A stretch of DNA of 64,000 nt, taken from contig NZ_CP019426.1 of NCBI RefSeq assembly GCF_009834515.1, positions 4,639,501 through 4,703,500 on the forward strand. The letters are read 5' to 3'. The notes beneath the pieces are model-generated. The model was not told where the DNA came from. It worked only from the letters and a program-made list of their open reading frames with translations, and searched no databases. Shown one piece after another: positions 53,230 to 63,018 of this stretch; position 1 is the stretch's first letter, and every line of letters starts with the position of its first letter. The position numbers and the translations under genes are program-made. This DNA comes from Pseudomonas sp. R84 (lineage in GTDB: Bacteria > Pseudomonadota > Gammaproteobacteria > Pseudomonadales > Pseudomonadaceae).

Positions 53230-53348
53230 TTTAATTCCTGTAAATGAGGGCGAAGGATACGCCCATCTCCACACCCCAGACGGTGTGGGTTAGTTTCATA
53301 TAGAAGAAGCGTCGCAGGACTATGACTGGTCCCCTGCGGCCTTCTTGG
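53230..53348 (-). promoter_or_regulatory. rpsA leader with two hairpins
   Basis: On the minus strand CGCAGG...CCTGCG (14-base loop) and CACACC-GTCTGG-GGTGTG precede the rpsA start. The second ends about 40 bp before the ATG. The mRNA leader of E. coli rpsA folds into hairpins bound by S1 itself. That these act likewise is inference. Confidence 0.4.
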
Positions 53349-54038
53349 TCACCCGGCGATATCGCGAATGGCGATCTCGCTCATGATGCGTTCAAGCACC
53401 TGATCGATGGACAACTCCGTGGAATCCAGTTGTATGGCGTCAGCCGCCGGCTTAAGCGGGGCTACCGCTCGCTGGGTATCACGCTCGTCGCGTGCACGGA
53501 TCTCATCTAGCAGACTCGACAGACTAACACCCTCGACTTTGCCCTTCAACTGCAAATATCGACGGCGCGCTCTCTCCTCGGCACTGGCGGTCAGGAAAAT
53601 TTTCAGCGGTGCATCAGGAAAAACCACCGTACCCATGTCGCGACCGTCGGCAACCAGGCCCGGCGCTTCCTGAAAAGCGCGCTGGCGCTGCAGCAGCGCC
53701 TCGCGTACGGCCGGCAGTGCGGCCACTTGCGAAGCGCCGGAACCGACGCTTTCAGTGCGGATGACGTCGCTGACTTCGTCGCCTTCCAGAATGATCCGCT
53801 GCAACTGACCGTCGGTCGCCGCAATGAATTGCACATCCAGATGAGCGGCGAGTTTTTTCAGCAGCTCTTCATTGGTCAGGTCGACACCATGATTGTGCGC
53901 CGCAAACGCCAGCAGACGATAAAGCGCACCGGAGTCCAGCAGATTCCAGCCCAGACGCTTGGCCAGAATCCCGGCTACGGTGCCTTTGCCCGAGCCGCTT
54001 GGCCCATCAATGGTGATGACCGGTGCAATGTTTTTCAC
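53349..54038 (-). CDS. cmk: Cytidylate kinase
   Basis: 229-residue CMP/dCMP kinase. The P-loop GPSGSGKGT (about 10-18), NMP-binding [11 protein letters not shown] (about 33), [20 protein letters not shown] (about 130), and [12 protein letters not shown] near the C-terminus are typical. GTG at 54038 overlaps the aroA stop in GTGA, so translation is coupled. The frame extends 28 codons upstream within aroA. Last gene of the aromatic/serine supra-operon before rpsA. Confidence 0.95.
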   Translation of the reverse strand: MKNIAPVITIDGPSGSGKGTVAGILAKRLGWNLLDSGALYRLLAFAAHNHGVDLTNEELLKKLAAHLDVQFIAATDGQLQRIILEGDEVSDVIRTESVGSGASQVAALPAVREALLQRQRAFQEAPGLVADGRDMGTVVFPDAPLKIFLTASAEERARRRYLQLKGKVEGVSLSSLLDEIRARDERDTQRAVAPLKPAADAIQLDSTELSIDQVLERIMSEIAIRDIAG

Positions 54039-56242
54039 GACTGAGCCTCTTGTGCCACACGAATACCGACCTGCCCGCACAGTGCGAGGAAGTTGGGGAA
54101 CGACGTCGCGACGTTGGCGCAATCATGGATGCGGATCGGTGCAGTAGCGCGCAGCGACGCCACACTGAATGCCATCGCGATACGGTGATCGCCATGACCA
54201 TGCACTTCGCCGCCGCCAATCTGGCCGCCGTCGATGATGATGCCGTCCGGGGTCGGCTGGCATTTGACGCCCAGAGCCAATAAACCGTCTGCCATGACCT
54301 GAATGCGATCCGATTCCTTGACCCGCAGCTCTTCGGCGCCAGTCAGCACGGTGCGCCCTTCGGCACAGGCAGCGGCGACGAACAACACCGGGAATTCGTC
54401 GATCGCCAACGGGACCAGCTCTTCCGGAATCTCGATACCTTTGAGTTTAGCTGCCCGCACGCGCAGATCAGCCACAGGCTCGCCGCCGACTTCACGCTGA
54501 TTTTCCAGAGTGATATCCGCGCCCATCAGGCGCAGGATGTCGATCACGCCGGTACGGGTCGGGTTGATGCCGACGTGCTCAAGCACCAGCTCCGAGCCTT
54601 CAGCGATCGAGGCCGCGACCAGGAAGAACGCCGACGACGAGATGTCACCCGGGACTTCGATGTGAGTGGCAGTCAGTTTGCCGCCGGATTCAACCGAAGC
54701 CGTAGCGCCGTCAACGCTCACCGGGTAGCCGAAGCCGCGCAGCATGCGCTCGGTGTGATCGCGAGTCGGGGCCGGCTCGGTCACAGTGGTCTTGCCTTCA
54801 GCGTAAAGACCGGCGAGCAGCAGGCAGGATTTCACCTGAGCACTGGCTATCGGCATGGTGTAGGTCAGGCCTTTGAGTTTGTGCCCGCCACGAATGGTCA
54901 TCGGTGGACGACCTTCAGCAGCGGTTTCAATCACGGCGCCCATTTCACGCAGTGGATTGGCCACGCGATTCATCGGACGCTTGGACAGCGAGGCATCGCC
55001 GGTCAAAGTGCTGTCGAAGTTCTGCGCAGCCAACAGGCCGGACAGCAGACGCATCGAGGTACCGGAGTTACCCAGATAGATCGGGCCCGGCGCCGGTTTC
55101 AGACCGTGCAGGCCGACACCGTGAATGGTTACGCGGCCGTGGTGCGGCCCTTCGATGACGACGCCCATGTCGCGGAACGCTTGCAAGGTCGCCAGAGCGT
55201 CTTCGCCCTCAAGGAAGCCTTCGACTTCGGTGACGCCTTCGGCCAGCGAACCGAGCATGATCGAACGGTGGGAAATGGATTTGTCGCCTGGTACGCGAAT
55301 CCGACCGGACAGGCGGCCACCAGGTTGAGCCAGGAAGATCAGATCGTTGGAATTCATAGCGTCCACATAGGCCCTGCGGGCCAGGATTTTACTGAAATGC
55401 TCGCGGGCAACCCGGGCGCGCGTAAAGACGCCCAACAATTGGTGCCCATCCCCTGCATCGACCGCGTCGCGCAAGGCGTCGAGGTCGCTGCGAAATGTAT
55501 CGAGTGTGCGCAGAACAGCCTCGCGGTTAGCGAGGAAGATGTCGTGCCACATCACCGGGTCGCTTCCGGCGATTCTTGTGAAATCGCGGAAACCGCCCGC
55601 AGCGTAACGGAAGATCTCAAGATTTTCATTGCGCTTGGCCAACGAATCAACCAGGCCGAAGGCCAGCAAATGCGGCAAATGGCTGGTCGCAGCCAGCACT
55701 TCATCGTGTCGCTCGACCTGCATGTGCTCGACGTCGGCACCCAATTCGCGCCACAGACGATCAACCACCGCCAACGCAGCCGGATCGGTTTGCTCAAGTG
55801 GCGTGAGGATAACCTTGTGGCGACGGAACAGTTCGGCATTGGAGGCTTCCACCCCACTCTGTTCGGAACCGGCAATCGGATGACCCGGCACGAAACGCGG
55901 CGGCATCGCGCCAAACGCTTCGGTGGCTGCGCGCACCACATTGCCTTTGGCGCTGCCGACATCAGTCAGAATCGCCTGCCCCAGATCCATGCCCGCCAAC
56001 CGTGCGAGCACTTTTTCCATGGCCAGGATCGGCACCGCCAGTTGAATCACGTCAGCGCCCTGGCATGCAGCCGCCAAGTCATCTTCACAACGATCGACCA
56101 CACCCAACTCGACCGCGAGCTTGCGCGATTGCGGATCGAGATCGACCCCGACCACTTCGCGGCAGATGCCGCTTTCACGCAAGCCTTTGGCAAACGAACC
56201 ACCGATCAACCCCAGACCGACCACCACAAGGCGCCCGATCAT
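54035..56242 (-). CDS. tyrA-aroA: Bifunctional prephenate dehydrogenase / EPSP synthase (TyrA-AroA fusion)
   Basis: 735 residues from the ATG at 56242; GTG at 56278 would add 12. The N-terminal dehydrogenase (1-290) has NAD-binding [12 protein letters not shown] (about 6-17), [10 protein letters not shown] (about 128) and SHLPHLLAF, and makes the tyrosine precursor. The C-terminal EPSP synthase (about 300-735) has [31 protein letters not shown] and KESDRI, and condenses shikimate-3-phosphate with PEP. The fusion is characteristic of Pseudomonas. The AroA part is at the start of the chorismate end, the TyrA part a branch beyond it, so one protein serves two steps. Confidence 0.96.
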   Translation of the reverse strand: MIGRLVVVGLGLIGGSFAKGLRESGICREVVGVDLDPQSRKLAVELGVVDRCEDDLAAACQGADVIQLAVPILAMEKVLARLAGMDLGQAILTDVGSAKGNVVRAATEAFGAMPPRFVPGHPIAGSEQSGVEASNAELFRRHKVILTPLEQTDPAALAVVDRLWRELGADVEHMQVERHDEVLAATSHLPHLLAFGLVDSLAKRNENLEIFRYAAGGFRDFTRIAGSDPVMWHDIFLANREAVLRTLDTFRSDLDALRDAVDAGDGHQLLGVFTRARVAREHFSKILARRAYVDAMNSNDLIFLAQPGGRLSGRIRVPGDKSISHRSIMLGSLAEGVTEVEGFLEGEDALATLQAFRDMGVVIEGPHHGRVTIHGVGLHGLKPAPGPIYLGNSGTSMRLLSGLLAAQNFDSTLTGDASLSKRPMNRVANPLREMGAVIETAAEGRPPMTIRGGHKLKGLTYTMPIASAQVKSCLLLAGLYAEGKTTVTEPAPTRDHTERMLRGFGYPVSVDGATASVESGGKLTATHIEVPGDISSSAFFLVAASIAEGSELVLEHVGINPTRTGVIDILRLMGADITLENQREVGGEPVADLRVRAAKLKGIEIPEELVPLAIDEFPVLFVAAACAEGRTVLTGAEELRVKESDRIQVMADGLLALGVKCQPTPDGIIIDGGQIGGGEVHGHGDHRIAMAFSVASLRATAPIRIHDCANVATSFPNFLALCGQVGIRVAQEAQS

Positions 56243-56270
56243 AGGTGCAGCAGATTGCAGTGCAGTGACA

Positions 56271-57383
56271 TCACCCACGAGCCAGAACCTTGCGCAGCGC
56301 TTCGAGGAAGCGGCTGTTTTCCGCCGGCAGACCGATGGTCACCCGCAGGTGGTTCGGCATGCCGTAGTTAGCCACCGGACGCACAATCACGCCTTCGCGC
56401 AGCAAGCCCTGGAAAATCGGGGCCGCGACCTGAGCGAGATCGACGCAGATAAAGTTGCCTTTGGATTCGATCCAGCTCAGGCCCAACTCACGGAAACCGG
56501 CCTGCAACTGCTGCATGCCCGCCTCGTTGAGTTGACGGCTTTGCGCCAGATATTCCTCATCCTTCAGCGCCGCACAGGCTGCCGCGAGGGCGAGACTGTT
56601 GACGTTGAACGGCTGGCGAACTCGGTTCAGCACATCAGCAACAACCGGAGTCGACAGACCGTAGCCAACACGCAATGCCGCCAGACCATAGGCCTTGGAG
56701 AACGTGCGCGATACCAGCAGATTCGGGTAAGCGGCAAGGAAATCCAGACCGTCCGGCAGATCGCTGCCTTCGGCGTATTCGATGTAAGCCTCGTCCAGCA
56801 CTACCAGAACGTGCTCCGGAACATCCTGAAGGAATTCGTCCAGCGCTTCAGCGCCGAACCAGGTGCCGGTCGGGTTGTTCGGGTTGGCGATGAATACCAC
56901 GCGGGTGTTGGCATCGATGGCCGCGAGCATCGCCGGCAGGTCATGCCCCCAATCCTTCGCCGGGACCACTTTGGCCTGGGCGCCGACCGCTTGAGTGGCG
57001 ATCGGATACACCGCGAACGCGTGCTCACTGAACACCGCATTCAGGCCCGGCGCCAGATAGGCACGCGCGACCAACTCAAGAATGTCGTTGGAGCCGTTGC
57101 CCAAGGTAACCTGGTTCAGTTCGACACGGCATTGCTCGGCCAGCAGCGATTTCAATGCGAAACCGTTGCCGTCCGGATAACGAGTCAGCTCGGCCAGCTC
57201 TTCGCGGATCGCCGCCAAGGCTTTCGGGCTGGCACCCAACGGGTTTTCGTTGCTCGCCAGCTTGACGATTTTTGCCGGATCAAGATCCAGCTCGCGCGCC
57301 AGTTCGCCCACAGGCTTGCCCGGAACGTACGGCGAAAGTTGTTGCACGCCCGGCTGTGCCAGAGCGAGGAAGTTGCCACTCAT
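56271..57383 (-). CDS. hisC: Histidinol-phosphate/aromatic aminotransferase HisC
   Basis: 370-residue PLP aminotransferase of fold type I. PLP-binding Lys in SRTFSKAYGLA (about 228), N in NPNNPTGTW (about 170), and ASNENPLGASPKAL near 40. In the aromatic supra-operon of Pseudomonas this second HisC copy (hisC2) transaminates imidazole-acetol phosphate, and aromatic keto acids. It lies between pheA (13 bp) and tyrA-aroA on the minus strand. GGGGCGG precedes the ATG. Confidence 0.94.
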   Translation of the reverse strand: MSGNFLALAQPGVQQLSPYVPGKPVGELARELDLDPAKIVKLASNENPLGASPKALAAIREELAELTRYPDGNGFALKSLLAEQCRVELNQVTLGNGSNDILELVARAYLAPGLNAVFSEHAFAVYPIATQAVGAQAKVVPAKDWGHDLPAMLAAIDANTRVVFIANPNNPTGTWFGAEALDEFLQDVPEHVLVVLDEAYIEYAEGSDLPDGLDFLAAYPNLLVSRTFSKAYGLAALRVGYGLSTPVVADVLNRVRQPFNVNSLALAAACAALKDEEYLAQSRQLNEAGMQQLQAGFRELGLSWIESKGNFICVDLAQVAAPIFQGLLREGVIVRPVANYGMPNHLRVTIGLPAENSRFLEALRKVLARG

Positions 57384-57396
57384 TTGCTACCGCCCC

Positions 57397-58491
57397 TTAG
57401 AGAACTGCTTTCGGGTAGGAACCCAGCACTTTGAGTGCTACTGCTTCCTGACTGATCTTTTCCAGCACACCCTTGATCAACGGATCACGGTGGTGGCCGA
57501 CGAAGTCGATGAAGAACACGTAGGTCCATTTGCCGCTGCGCGATGGACGCGTTTCGATGCGGGTCAGGTCGATCCCGTTGTCGTGGAACGGCACCAGCAG
57601 CTCGTGGAGCGCGCCGGGCTTGTTGCTCATCGACACGATGATCGAAGTCTTGTCGTCGCCGGTCGGCGGCACTTCCTGATTACCGATCATCAGGAAGCGC
57701 GTCGAGTTGTCGGGACGGTCTTCGATCTTCTCGGCCAGACGGGTCAGGCCATACAGCCCTGCGGCCATATCGCCGGCAATCGCCGCCGAGTTCCATTCGC
57801 CTTTGACCCGCTTGGCCGCTTCGGCGTTGCTGGAAACCGCCACGCGCTCGACATTCGGGTAATGCGCGTCCAGCCACTTGCGGCACTGAGCCAGCGACTG
57901 TGCGTGGGAATAGATGCGGCTGATGCTGTCGGTCTTGGTATTTTCACCGACCAACAAGTGATGGTGAATACGCAGCTCGACTTCGCCACAGATGACCATG
58001 TCGTGTTCGAGGAAGCTGTCCAGCGTGTGGTTGACCGCGCCCTCGGTGGAGTTTTCCACCGGCACCACGCCAAAATTCACCGCACCGGCCGCCACTTCAC
58101 GGAACACTTCGTCGATCGCCGCCATTGGCTTGCTGATCACCGCGTGGCCGAAGTGCTTCATGGCCGCCGCTTGAGTGAAGGTGCCTTCAGGGCCGAGGTA
58201 AGCCACTTTCAGCGGCTGCTCCAGCGCCAGGCACGACGACATGATTTCGCGGAACAAACGCGCCATCTCTTCGTTGCCCAGCGGCCCCTGATTGCGCTCC
58301 ATCACGCGTTTGAGCACCTGAGCTTCGCGCTCAGGACGATAGAACACCGGCACTTCGCCTTCGGCCAGCGAGGCCATCTTTACTCGCGCGACTTCCTGGG
58401 CGCAACGCGCACGCTCACTGATCAGCTCCATGACTTTAGTGTCCAGAGCATCAATGCGAACGCGCAGTGCCTTGAGTTCTTGCTCGGACAT
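57397..58491 (-). CDS. pheA: Chorismate mutase / prephenate dehydratase
   Basis: 364-residue bifunctional P-protein for phenylalanine synthesis. The N-terminal AroQ mutase (about 1-90) starts LKALRVRIDALDTKVMELIS; the dehydratase (about 95-270) has AYLGPEGTFTQ and VPVENSTEGAVNHTLD with the catalytic Thr; the ACT domain (about 280-360) has NKPGALHELL and SRSGKWTYVF, which binds phenylalanine for feedback. Its start overlaps the serC stop by 1 bp, so coupled. Complete. Confidence 0.97.
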   Translation of the reverse strand: MSEQELKALRVRIDALDTKVMELISERARCAQEVARVKMASLAEGEVPVFYRPEREAQVLKRVMERNQGPLGNEEMARLFREIMSSCLALEQPLKVAYLGPEGTFTQAAAMKHFGHAVISKPMAAIDEVFREVAAGAVNFGVVPVENSTEGAVNHTLDSFLEHDMVICGEVELRIHHHLLVGENTKTDSISRIYSHAQSLAQCRKWLDAHYPNVERVAVSSNAEAAKRVKGEWNSAAIAGDMAAGLYGLTRLAEKIEDRPDNSTRFLMIGNQEVPPTGDDKTSIIVSMSNKPGALHELLVPFHDNGIDLTRIETRPSRSGKWTYVFFIDFVGHHRDPLIKGVLEKISQEAVALKVLGSYPKAVL

Positions 58492-59576
58492 CAGCCGTGT
58501 TCCTTCTCGAATTCAGCCATGTACGCCACCAGCGCGTTGACCGCGGTGATGTCGACAGCGTTATAGATGGAGGCGCGCATGCCGCCCACGGAGCGGTGGC
58601 CCTTCAGATTGAGCAGGCCGCGCTCTTCGGCACCGACGAGGAACGGCTTGTCGAGACGATCATCGGCCAGACGAAACGGCACGTTCATCCACGAGCGATC
58701 CGACTTGTTGATCGGGTTGCTGTAGAGGCCGCTGGCGTCGATGAAGTCGTACAGCGTGCGCTGCTTGACGTCATTCAGCTTGGCGATCGCTTCAACGCCG
58801 CCCTGCTCTTTCAGCCACTGGAACACCAGGCCGGACAGGTACCAGGCCAGGGTCGGCGGGGTGTTGTACATCGAGCCGTTATCGGCCGCGACTTTGTAAT
58901 CGAGCATGGTCGGGCACAGCGAACGCGCCTTGCCCAGCAAGTCTTCGCGGATGATGTTGACGACGATGCCGCTCGGGCCGATGTTCTTCTGCGCGCCGGC
59001 GTAGATCATGCCGAAACGCGAGATGTCGACCGGGCGCGACAGAATGTCCGAAGACATGTCAGCTACCAGCGGCACGTCGCCGGTTTCCGGGATCCACTGG
59101 AACTCCAGACCGCCGATGGTTTCGTTCGGCGCGTAGTGAACGTAAGCAGCGTCTTTCGACAGGTTCCACTCGTTCTGGCCCGGGATAGCGAAATAGTCGT
59201 AAGGCTTGGCGGTGGCGGCAACGTTGACGTGACCGTAGCGCGAGGCTTCTTCAATGGCTTTCTGCGACCAGATACCCGTATCGATGTAGTCGGCCGAGCC
59301 GCCTTCAGGCAACAGGTTCAGTGGAATCTGCGCGAATTGCTGGCTGGCACCACCTTGCAGAAACAGCACTTTGTAGTTCGACGGGATATTCAGCAGGTCA
59401 CGCAGATCCTGCTCGGCCTGGGTGGCAATGGACACGAACTCATCGCTGCGATGGCTCATTTCCATGACCGACAGACCCTTGCCGTGCCAATCAAGGAGTT
59501 CACCCTGGGCACGTTGCAGGACAGCTTCAGGAAGCGCCGCAGGACCGGCGCAGAAGTTAAAGGCTCGCTTGCTCAC
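58491..59576 (-). CDS. serC: Phosphoserine aminotransferase SerC
   Basis: 361 residues from GTG at 59576 (the ATG two codons before is also possible). PLP enzyme converting 3-phosphohydroxypyruvate and glutamate to phosphoserine, and also used in pyridoxal synthesis. FNFCAGPAALPEAVLQRAQ begins the protein; GGASQQFAQIPLNLL (about 73), the PLP Lys in AGAQKNIGPSG (about 196) and HRSVGGMRASIYN near the C-terminus are conserved. First gene of the supra-operon, preceded by a REPIN. Confidence 0.97.
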   Translation of the reverse strand: MSKRAFNFCAGPAALPEAVLQRAQGELLDWHGKGLSVMEMSHRSDEFVSIATQAEQDLRDLLNIPSNYKVLFLQGGASQQFAQIPLNLLPEGGSADYIDTGIWSQKAIEEASRYGHVNVAATAKPYDYFAIPGQNEWNLSKDAAYVHYAPNETIGGLEFQWIPETGDVPLVADMSSDILSRPVDISRFGMIYAGAQKNIGPSGIVVNIIREDLLGKARSLCPTMLDYKVAADNGSMYNTPPTLAWYLSGLVFQWLKEQGGVEAIAKLNDVKQRTLYDFIDASGLYSNPINKSDRSWMNVPFRLADDRLDKPFLVGAEERGLLNLKGHRSVGGMRASIYNAVDITAVNALVAYMAEFEKEHG

Positions 59577-59636
59577 ATCCAATCTCGCTCTGATTTGGTG
59601 GTATCACGCAATAAATCACACTACCGATCAACACGG

Positions 59637-59730
59637 CCCTGTGGGAGCGAGCCTGCTCGCGAATGCATCACCGCGGTGTGTCAGAGGTACCGCAGCGCCT
59701 GCATTCGCGAGCAGGCTCGCTCCCACAGGG
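59637..59730. repeat. REPIN-like inverted repeat, type B, long arms
   Basis: About 31-bp near-perfect arms, CCCTGTGGGAGCGAGCCTGC at the left and its complement at the right, with a 32-bp spacer. It separates gyrA from the serC operon on the minus strand. Confidence 0.9.
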
Positions 59731-59769
59731 GATCTCCATGATGTCGAAATTTTATACCGGACAAATAAC

Positions 59770-59800
59770 AAGGGGGCGAATTCTCATCCGCCCCCTCGTT
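59770..59800 (-). terminator. Terminator after gyrA
   Basis: GGGGGCG and CGCCCCC form a 7-bp GC stem with a 10-base loop, followed by TTGTTATTT on the minus strand. It lies 8-10 bp past the gyrA stop. The tail is only partly T-rich, so efficiency is uncertain. Confidence 0.7.
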
Positions 59801-59807
59801 TGTCCGC

Positions 59808-62582
59808 TTATTCTTGCGGTTCTTCGTCTGCTGCGGCGTCGAGTTGCTGGTCTTCACCGGCATCGTCGTTGACGACAGTGCCTTCGAATTCCTCGCCCTC
59901 TTCACCTTCAAGCTCTTCACCTTCGACTTCCGAAGGCTCCTGAACCCGCTCCAGCCCGACCAGGGTTTCATCCTTGGCCAGCTTGATCAGCGTCACACCC
60001 TGAGTGTTACGACCCAGGCTCGACACTTCGTCGACACGGGTACGCACCAGAGTGCCCTGATCGGAGATCAGCATGATTTCTTCGCCATCCTGCACCTGAA
60101 CCGCGCCGACCAGACGGCCATTACGTTCGTTGCTGACCATGGCGATTACGCCCTGACCGCCACGTTTGTATTCAGGGAACTCGGTGATCGCCGTGCGCTT
60201 GCCGTAGCCGCGCTCGGAAGCGGTGAGGATTTCGCTGCCTTCTTCCGGAATCAGCATGGAGATCAGCTTCTGCCCTTCCGGCAGACGCATACCACGTACA
60301 CCGCGGGCAGTACGGCCCATGGCGCGAACTTCGGATTCCTTGAAGCGCGTTACTTTGCCGCCGTCGGAGAACAGCATGATTTCCTGCTCGCCGTCGGTGA
60401 TGGCAGCGGAGATCAGGATATCGCCTTCGTCCAGTTCCAGTGCGATCAGACCAACGCTGCGCTGACGGCTGAAGGCCACCAGAGGGGTCTTCTTCACGGT
60501 ACCGTTAGCGGTCGACATGAAGATGAACGGTGCTTTCTTACGGTCAGCAGCCTTGATGCGAGCACGACGCTCTTCGTCGGTCTCGTTGCTGTTTTCGATC
60601 TCTTCTACATCAGCCTCGGCGCCTTCGGCCTCTTCTTCATCAGCCTGACGCTTCATGGCTTCAAGATCGACCGGCAGCATGGTGGTGATGTACTCGCCTT
60701 CGCTCAATGGCAGAAGGTTGACCAGCGGACGGCCACGGGCAGCGCGGGACGCTTCCGGAATCTCGTAGGTCTTGAGCCAATACACCTTGCCCTTGCTGGA
60801 GAACAGCAGCAGCGTGGTGTGGCTGTTGGCAACCAGCAGGTGAGCGATGTAGTCCTCATCCTTGACGCCGGTGGCCGACTTGCCTTTACCGCCACGACGC
60901 TGAGCCTGGTACGCAGCCAATGGCTGGGTCTTGGCGTAGCCACCGTGGGAGATGGTCACGACGCGCTCTTCTTCCGGGATCATGTCACCCAGGGTCAGGT
61001 CGAGACGGGCATCGAGAATTTCGGTGCGACGCACGTCGCCGTATTCGGCGCGGATCACTTCCAGCTCTTCGCGGATCACTTCCATCAGGCGCACAGCGCT
61101 GTTGAGGATGCGGATCAGCTCGCCGATCTGATTGAGGATCTCTTGATACTCAGCCAGCAGTTTTTCGTGTTCCAGACCGGTCAGACGGTGCAGGCGCAGT
61201 TCCAGAATGGCTTGCGCCTGTTCTGGCGACAGGAAGTACTTGCCTTCGCGCAGACCGTATTGCGGGTCGAGGTTTTCCGGACGGCACGAATCGGCACCGG
61301 CACGTTCAACCATCGCGACCACTGCCGAGGATTCCCACGGCGTGCTGATCAGCGCTTCTTTCGCTTCCGAAGGGGTCGGCGAGGCTTTGATCAGGGCAAT
61401 AACCGGGTCGATGTTCGACAGGGCAACGGCCTGGCCTTCGAGAATGTGGCCACGCTCACGCGCCTTGCGCAGTTCGAACACAGTACGGCGGGTAACGACT
61501 TCGCGACGGTGACGGACGAAGGCTTCCAGCAGATCCTTGAGGTTCAGGATGCGTGGGCGGCCATCGATCAGCGCAACGATGTTGATGCCGAATACCGACT
61601 GCAGCTGGGTCTGGGCGTAGAGGTTGTTGAGGATCACCTCAGGCACCTCGCCGCGACGCAGTTCGATCACGACGCGCATACCGTCCTTGTCGGACTCGTC
61701 GCGCAGTTCGGTGATGCCTTCGAGCTTCTTCTCTTTGACCAGCTCGGCGATCTTCTCGATCAGACGTGCCTTGTTCAGCTGGTACGGCAGTTCGGTGATG
61801 ACGATCTGCTGACGGCCACCGACCTTGTCGATGTCTTCAATGATCGAGCGGGCACGCATGTAAATACGCCCGCGGCCGGTGCGGTAGGCTTCGATGATGC
61901 CAGCGCGACCGTTGATGATCGCGGCGGTCGGGAAGTCCGGACCGGGGATGTATTGCATCAGCTCATCGACGGTCAGCTCAGGGTTGTCGATGAGCGCCAG
62001 GCAACCGTCGATGACTTCACCGAGGTTGTGCGGCGGAATGTTGGTCGCCATGCCCACGGCGATACCGCTGGAGCCGTTGACCAGCAGGTTGGGAATACGG
62101 GTCGGCATGACCGCCGGGATCATTTCGGTGCCGTCGTAGTTCGGCACCCAGTCCACGGTTTCCTTGTGCAGGTCAGCCAGCAGCTCGTGCGCCAGCTTGG
62201 TCATGCGTACTTCGGTGTATCGCATGGCCGCAGCGTTGTCGCCGTCGACCGAACCGAAGTTGCCCTGACCGTCTACCAGCAGGTAGCGCAGGGAGAAAGG
62301 CTGAGCCATACGAACGATGGTGTCGTACACGGCAGTGTCACCGTGCGGGTGATACTTACCGATCACGTCGCCGACAACACGGGCAGATTTCTTGTACGGC
62401 TTGTTGAAGTCGTTGCCCAGCTCGCTCATCGCGAACAGTACGCGACGGTGCACGGGCTTGAGGCCATCGCGCGCATCCGGCAGTGCACGGCCGACGATCA
62501 CGCTCATCGCGTAGTCGAGGTAGGACTGTTTCAGCTCGTCTTCGATATTGACCGGGAGGATTTCTTTGGCCAGTTCGCCCAT
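59808..62582 (-). CDS. gyrA: DNA gyrase subunit A
   Basis: 924-residue type II topoisomerase subunit. The frame runs 28 codons further, but the ATG at 62582 ([18 protein letters not shown]) matches the family. The quinolone-resistance region reads [15 protein letters not shown], with Thr and Asp at the positions equivalent to 83 and 87, the normal wild-type Pseudomonas pattern. The catalytic Tyr lies in [11 protein letters not shown]. The C-terminal beta-pinwheel (about 540-860) has GyrA-box QRRGGKG. An acidic insert near 680 and an acidic tail, [19 protein letters not shown], are present. It introduces negative supercoils with GyrB. Confidence 0.98.
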   Translation of the reverse strand: MGELAKEILPVNIEDELKQSYLDYAMSVIVGRALPDARDGLKPVHRRVLFAMSELGNDFNKPYKKSARVVGDVIGKYHPHGDTAVYDTIVRMAQPFSLRYLLVDGQGNFGSVDGDNAAAMRYTEVRMTKLAHELLADLHKETVDWVPNYDGTEMIPAVMPTRIPNLLVNGSSGIAVGMATNIPPHNLGEVIDGCLALIDNPELTVDELMQYIPGPDFPTAAIINGRAGIIEAYRTGRGRIYMRARSIIEDIDKVGGRQQIVITELPYQLNKARLIEKIAELVKEKKLEGITELRDESDKDGMRVVIELRRGEVPEVILNNLYAQTQLQSVFGINIVALIDGRPRILNLKDLLEAFVRHRREVVTRRTVFELRKARERGHILEGQAVALSNIDPVIALIKASPTPSEAKEALISTPWESSAVVAMVERAGADSCRPENLDPQYGLREGKYFLSPEQAQAILELRLHRLTGLEHEKLLAEYQEILNQIGELIRILNSAVRLMEVIREELEVIRAEYGDVRRTEILDARLDLTLGDMIPEEERVVTISHGGYAKTQPLAAYQAQRRGGKGKSATGVKDEDYIAHLLVANSHTTLLLFSSKGKVYWLKTYEIPEASRAARGRPLVNLLPLSEGEYITTMLPVDLEAMKRQADEEEAEGAEADVEEIENSNETDEERRARIKAADRKKAPFIFMSTANGTVKKTPLVAFSRQRSVGLIALELDEGDILISAAITDGEQEIMLFSDGGKVTRFKESEVRAMGRTARGVRGMRLPEGQKLISMLIPEEGSEILTASERGYGKRTAITEFPEYKRGGQGVIAMVSNERNGRLVGAVQVQDGEEIMLISDQGTLVRTRVDEVSSLGRNTQGVTLIKLAKDETLVGLERVQEPSEVEGEELEGEEGEEFEGTVVNDDAGEDQQLDAAADEEPQE

Positions 62583-62917
62583 GAGAAGCCTGATTCCTTT
62601 TTCTGGTGAAACTTCGTCATATCCATGTGGGAGCAACGAAGCTCGTCGGGGCAGGCCGAGTGCCATGCGCCGACTTACGACAAATCAACAATCTGAAGAG
62701 TGGATTTGCGCAGTAAAGACAGCTCCGTGGAGCTGCCTCGGAAAACGCCGGATGTTATCACAAAGGCCGCCACGCACCTATCCCCCTGATGCGCATGGAG
62801 CATAGTTAGTTGACCGGTGACAGGCTTAACGGGGACGAGAGAGGCTCAGAGCTTCTTTGAATGCAGAAATGGGGCTCGGTTTAGCGATGTTTATTGACAT
62901 TTAGGGGCACAAACACC
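62583..62917 (-). promoter_or_regulatory. gyrA upstream region with candidate -10 and leader hairpin
   Basis: On the minus strand a GTGATAACAT sequence (about 62753-62762) could be an extended -10, followed by the palindrome CAGCTCCACGGAGCTG at 62720-62735, a 7-bp stem with 2-base loop in the presumed leader. No clear -35 box. No gene seen in this 335-bp stretch. Confidence 0.4.
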
Positions 62918-63003
62918 TGTAGGAGGTGCCGAAGGCTGCGATCTTTTGATCCTGACCTGTAAAAAGCAAGATCAAAAGATCGCAGCCTTCGGCAGCTCCT
63001 ACA
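62918..63003. repeat. REPIN-like inverted repeat, type A
   Basis: Third copy of the GATCGCAGCCTTCGGCAGC palindrome, with a 26-bp spacer. The left arm has AGGAGGTGCC in place of AGGAGCTGCC. It lies between gyrA and mtnA, with both genes on the minus strand. Confidence 0.9.
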
Positions 63004-63018
63004 TTGAGCAGGCCAGCA

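Noticed and set aside
59808..62582. Quinolone-resistance mutation in gyrA
   Set aside because: Thr at the position of residue 83 is the normal Pseudomonas residue, not a resistance change, and Asp87 is retained.
59814..62609. 931-codon open frame antisense to gyrA (plus strand)
   Set aside because: It mirrors gyrA in a high-GC, biased gene; Phe/Gln/His-rich content has no family look, and gyrA explains the region.
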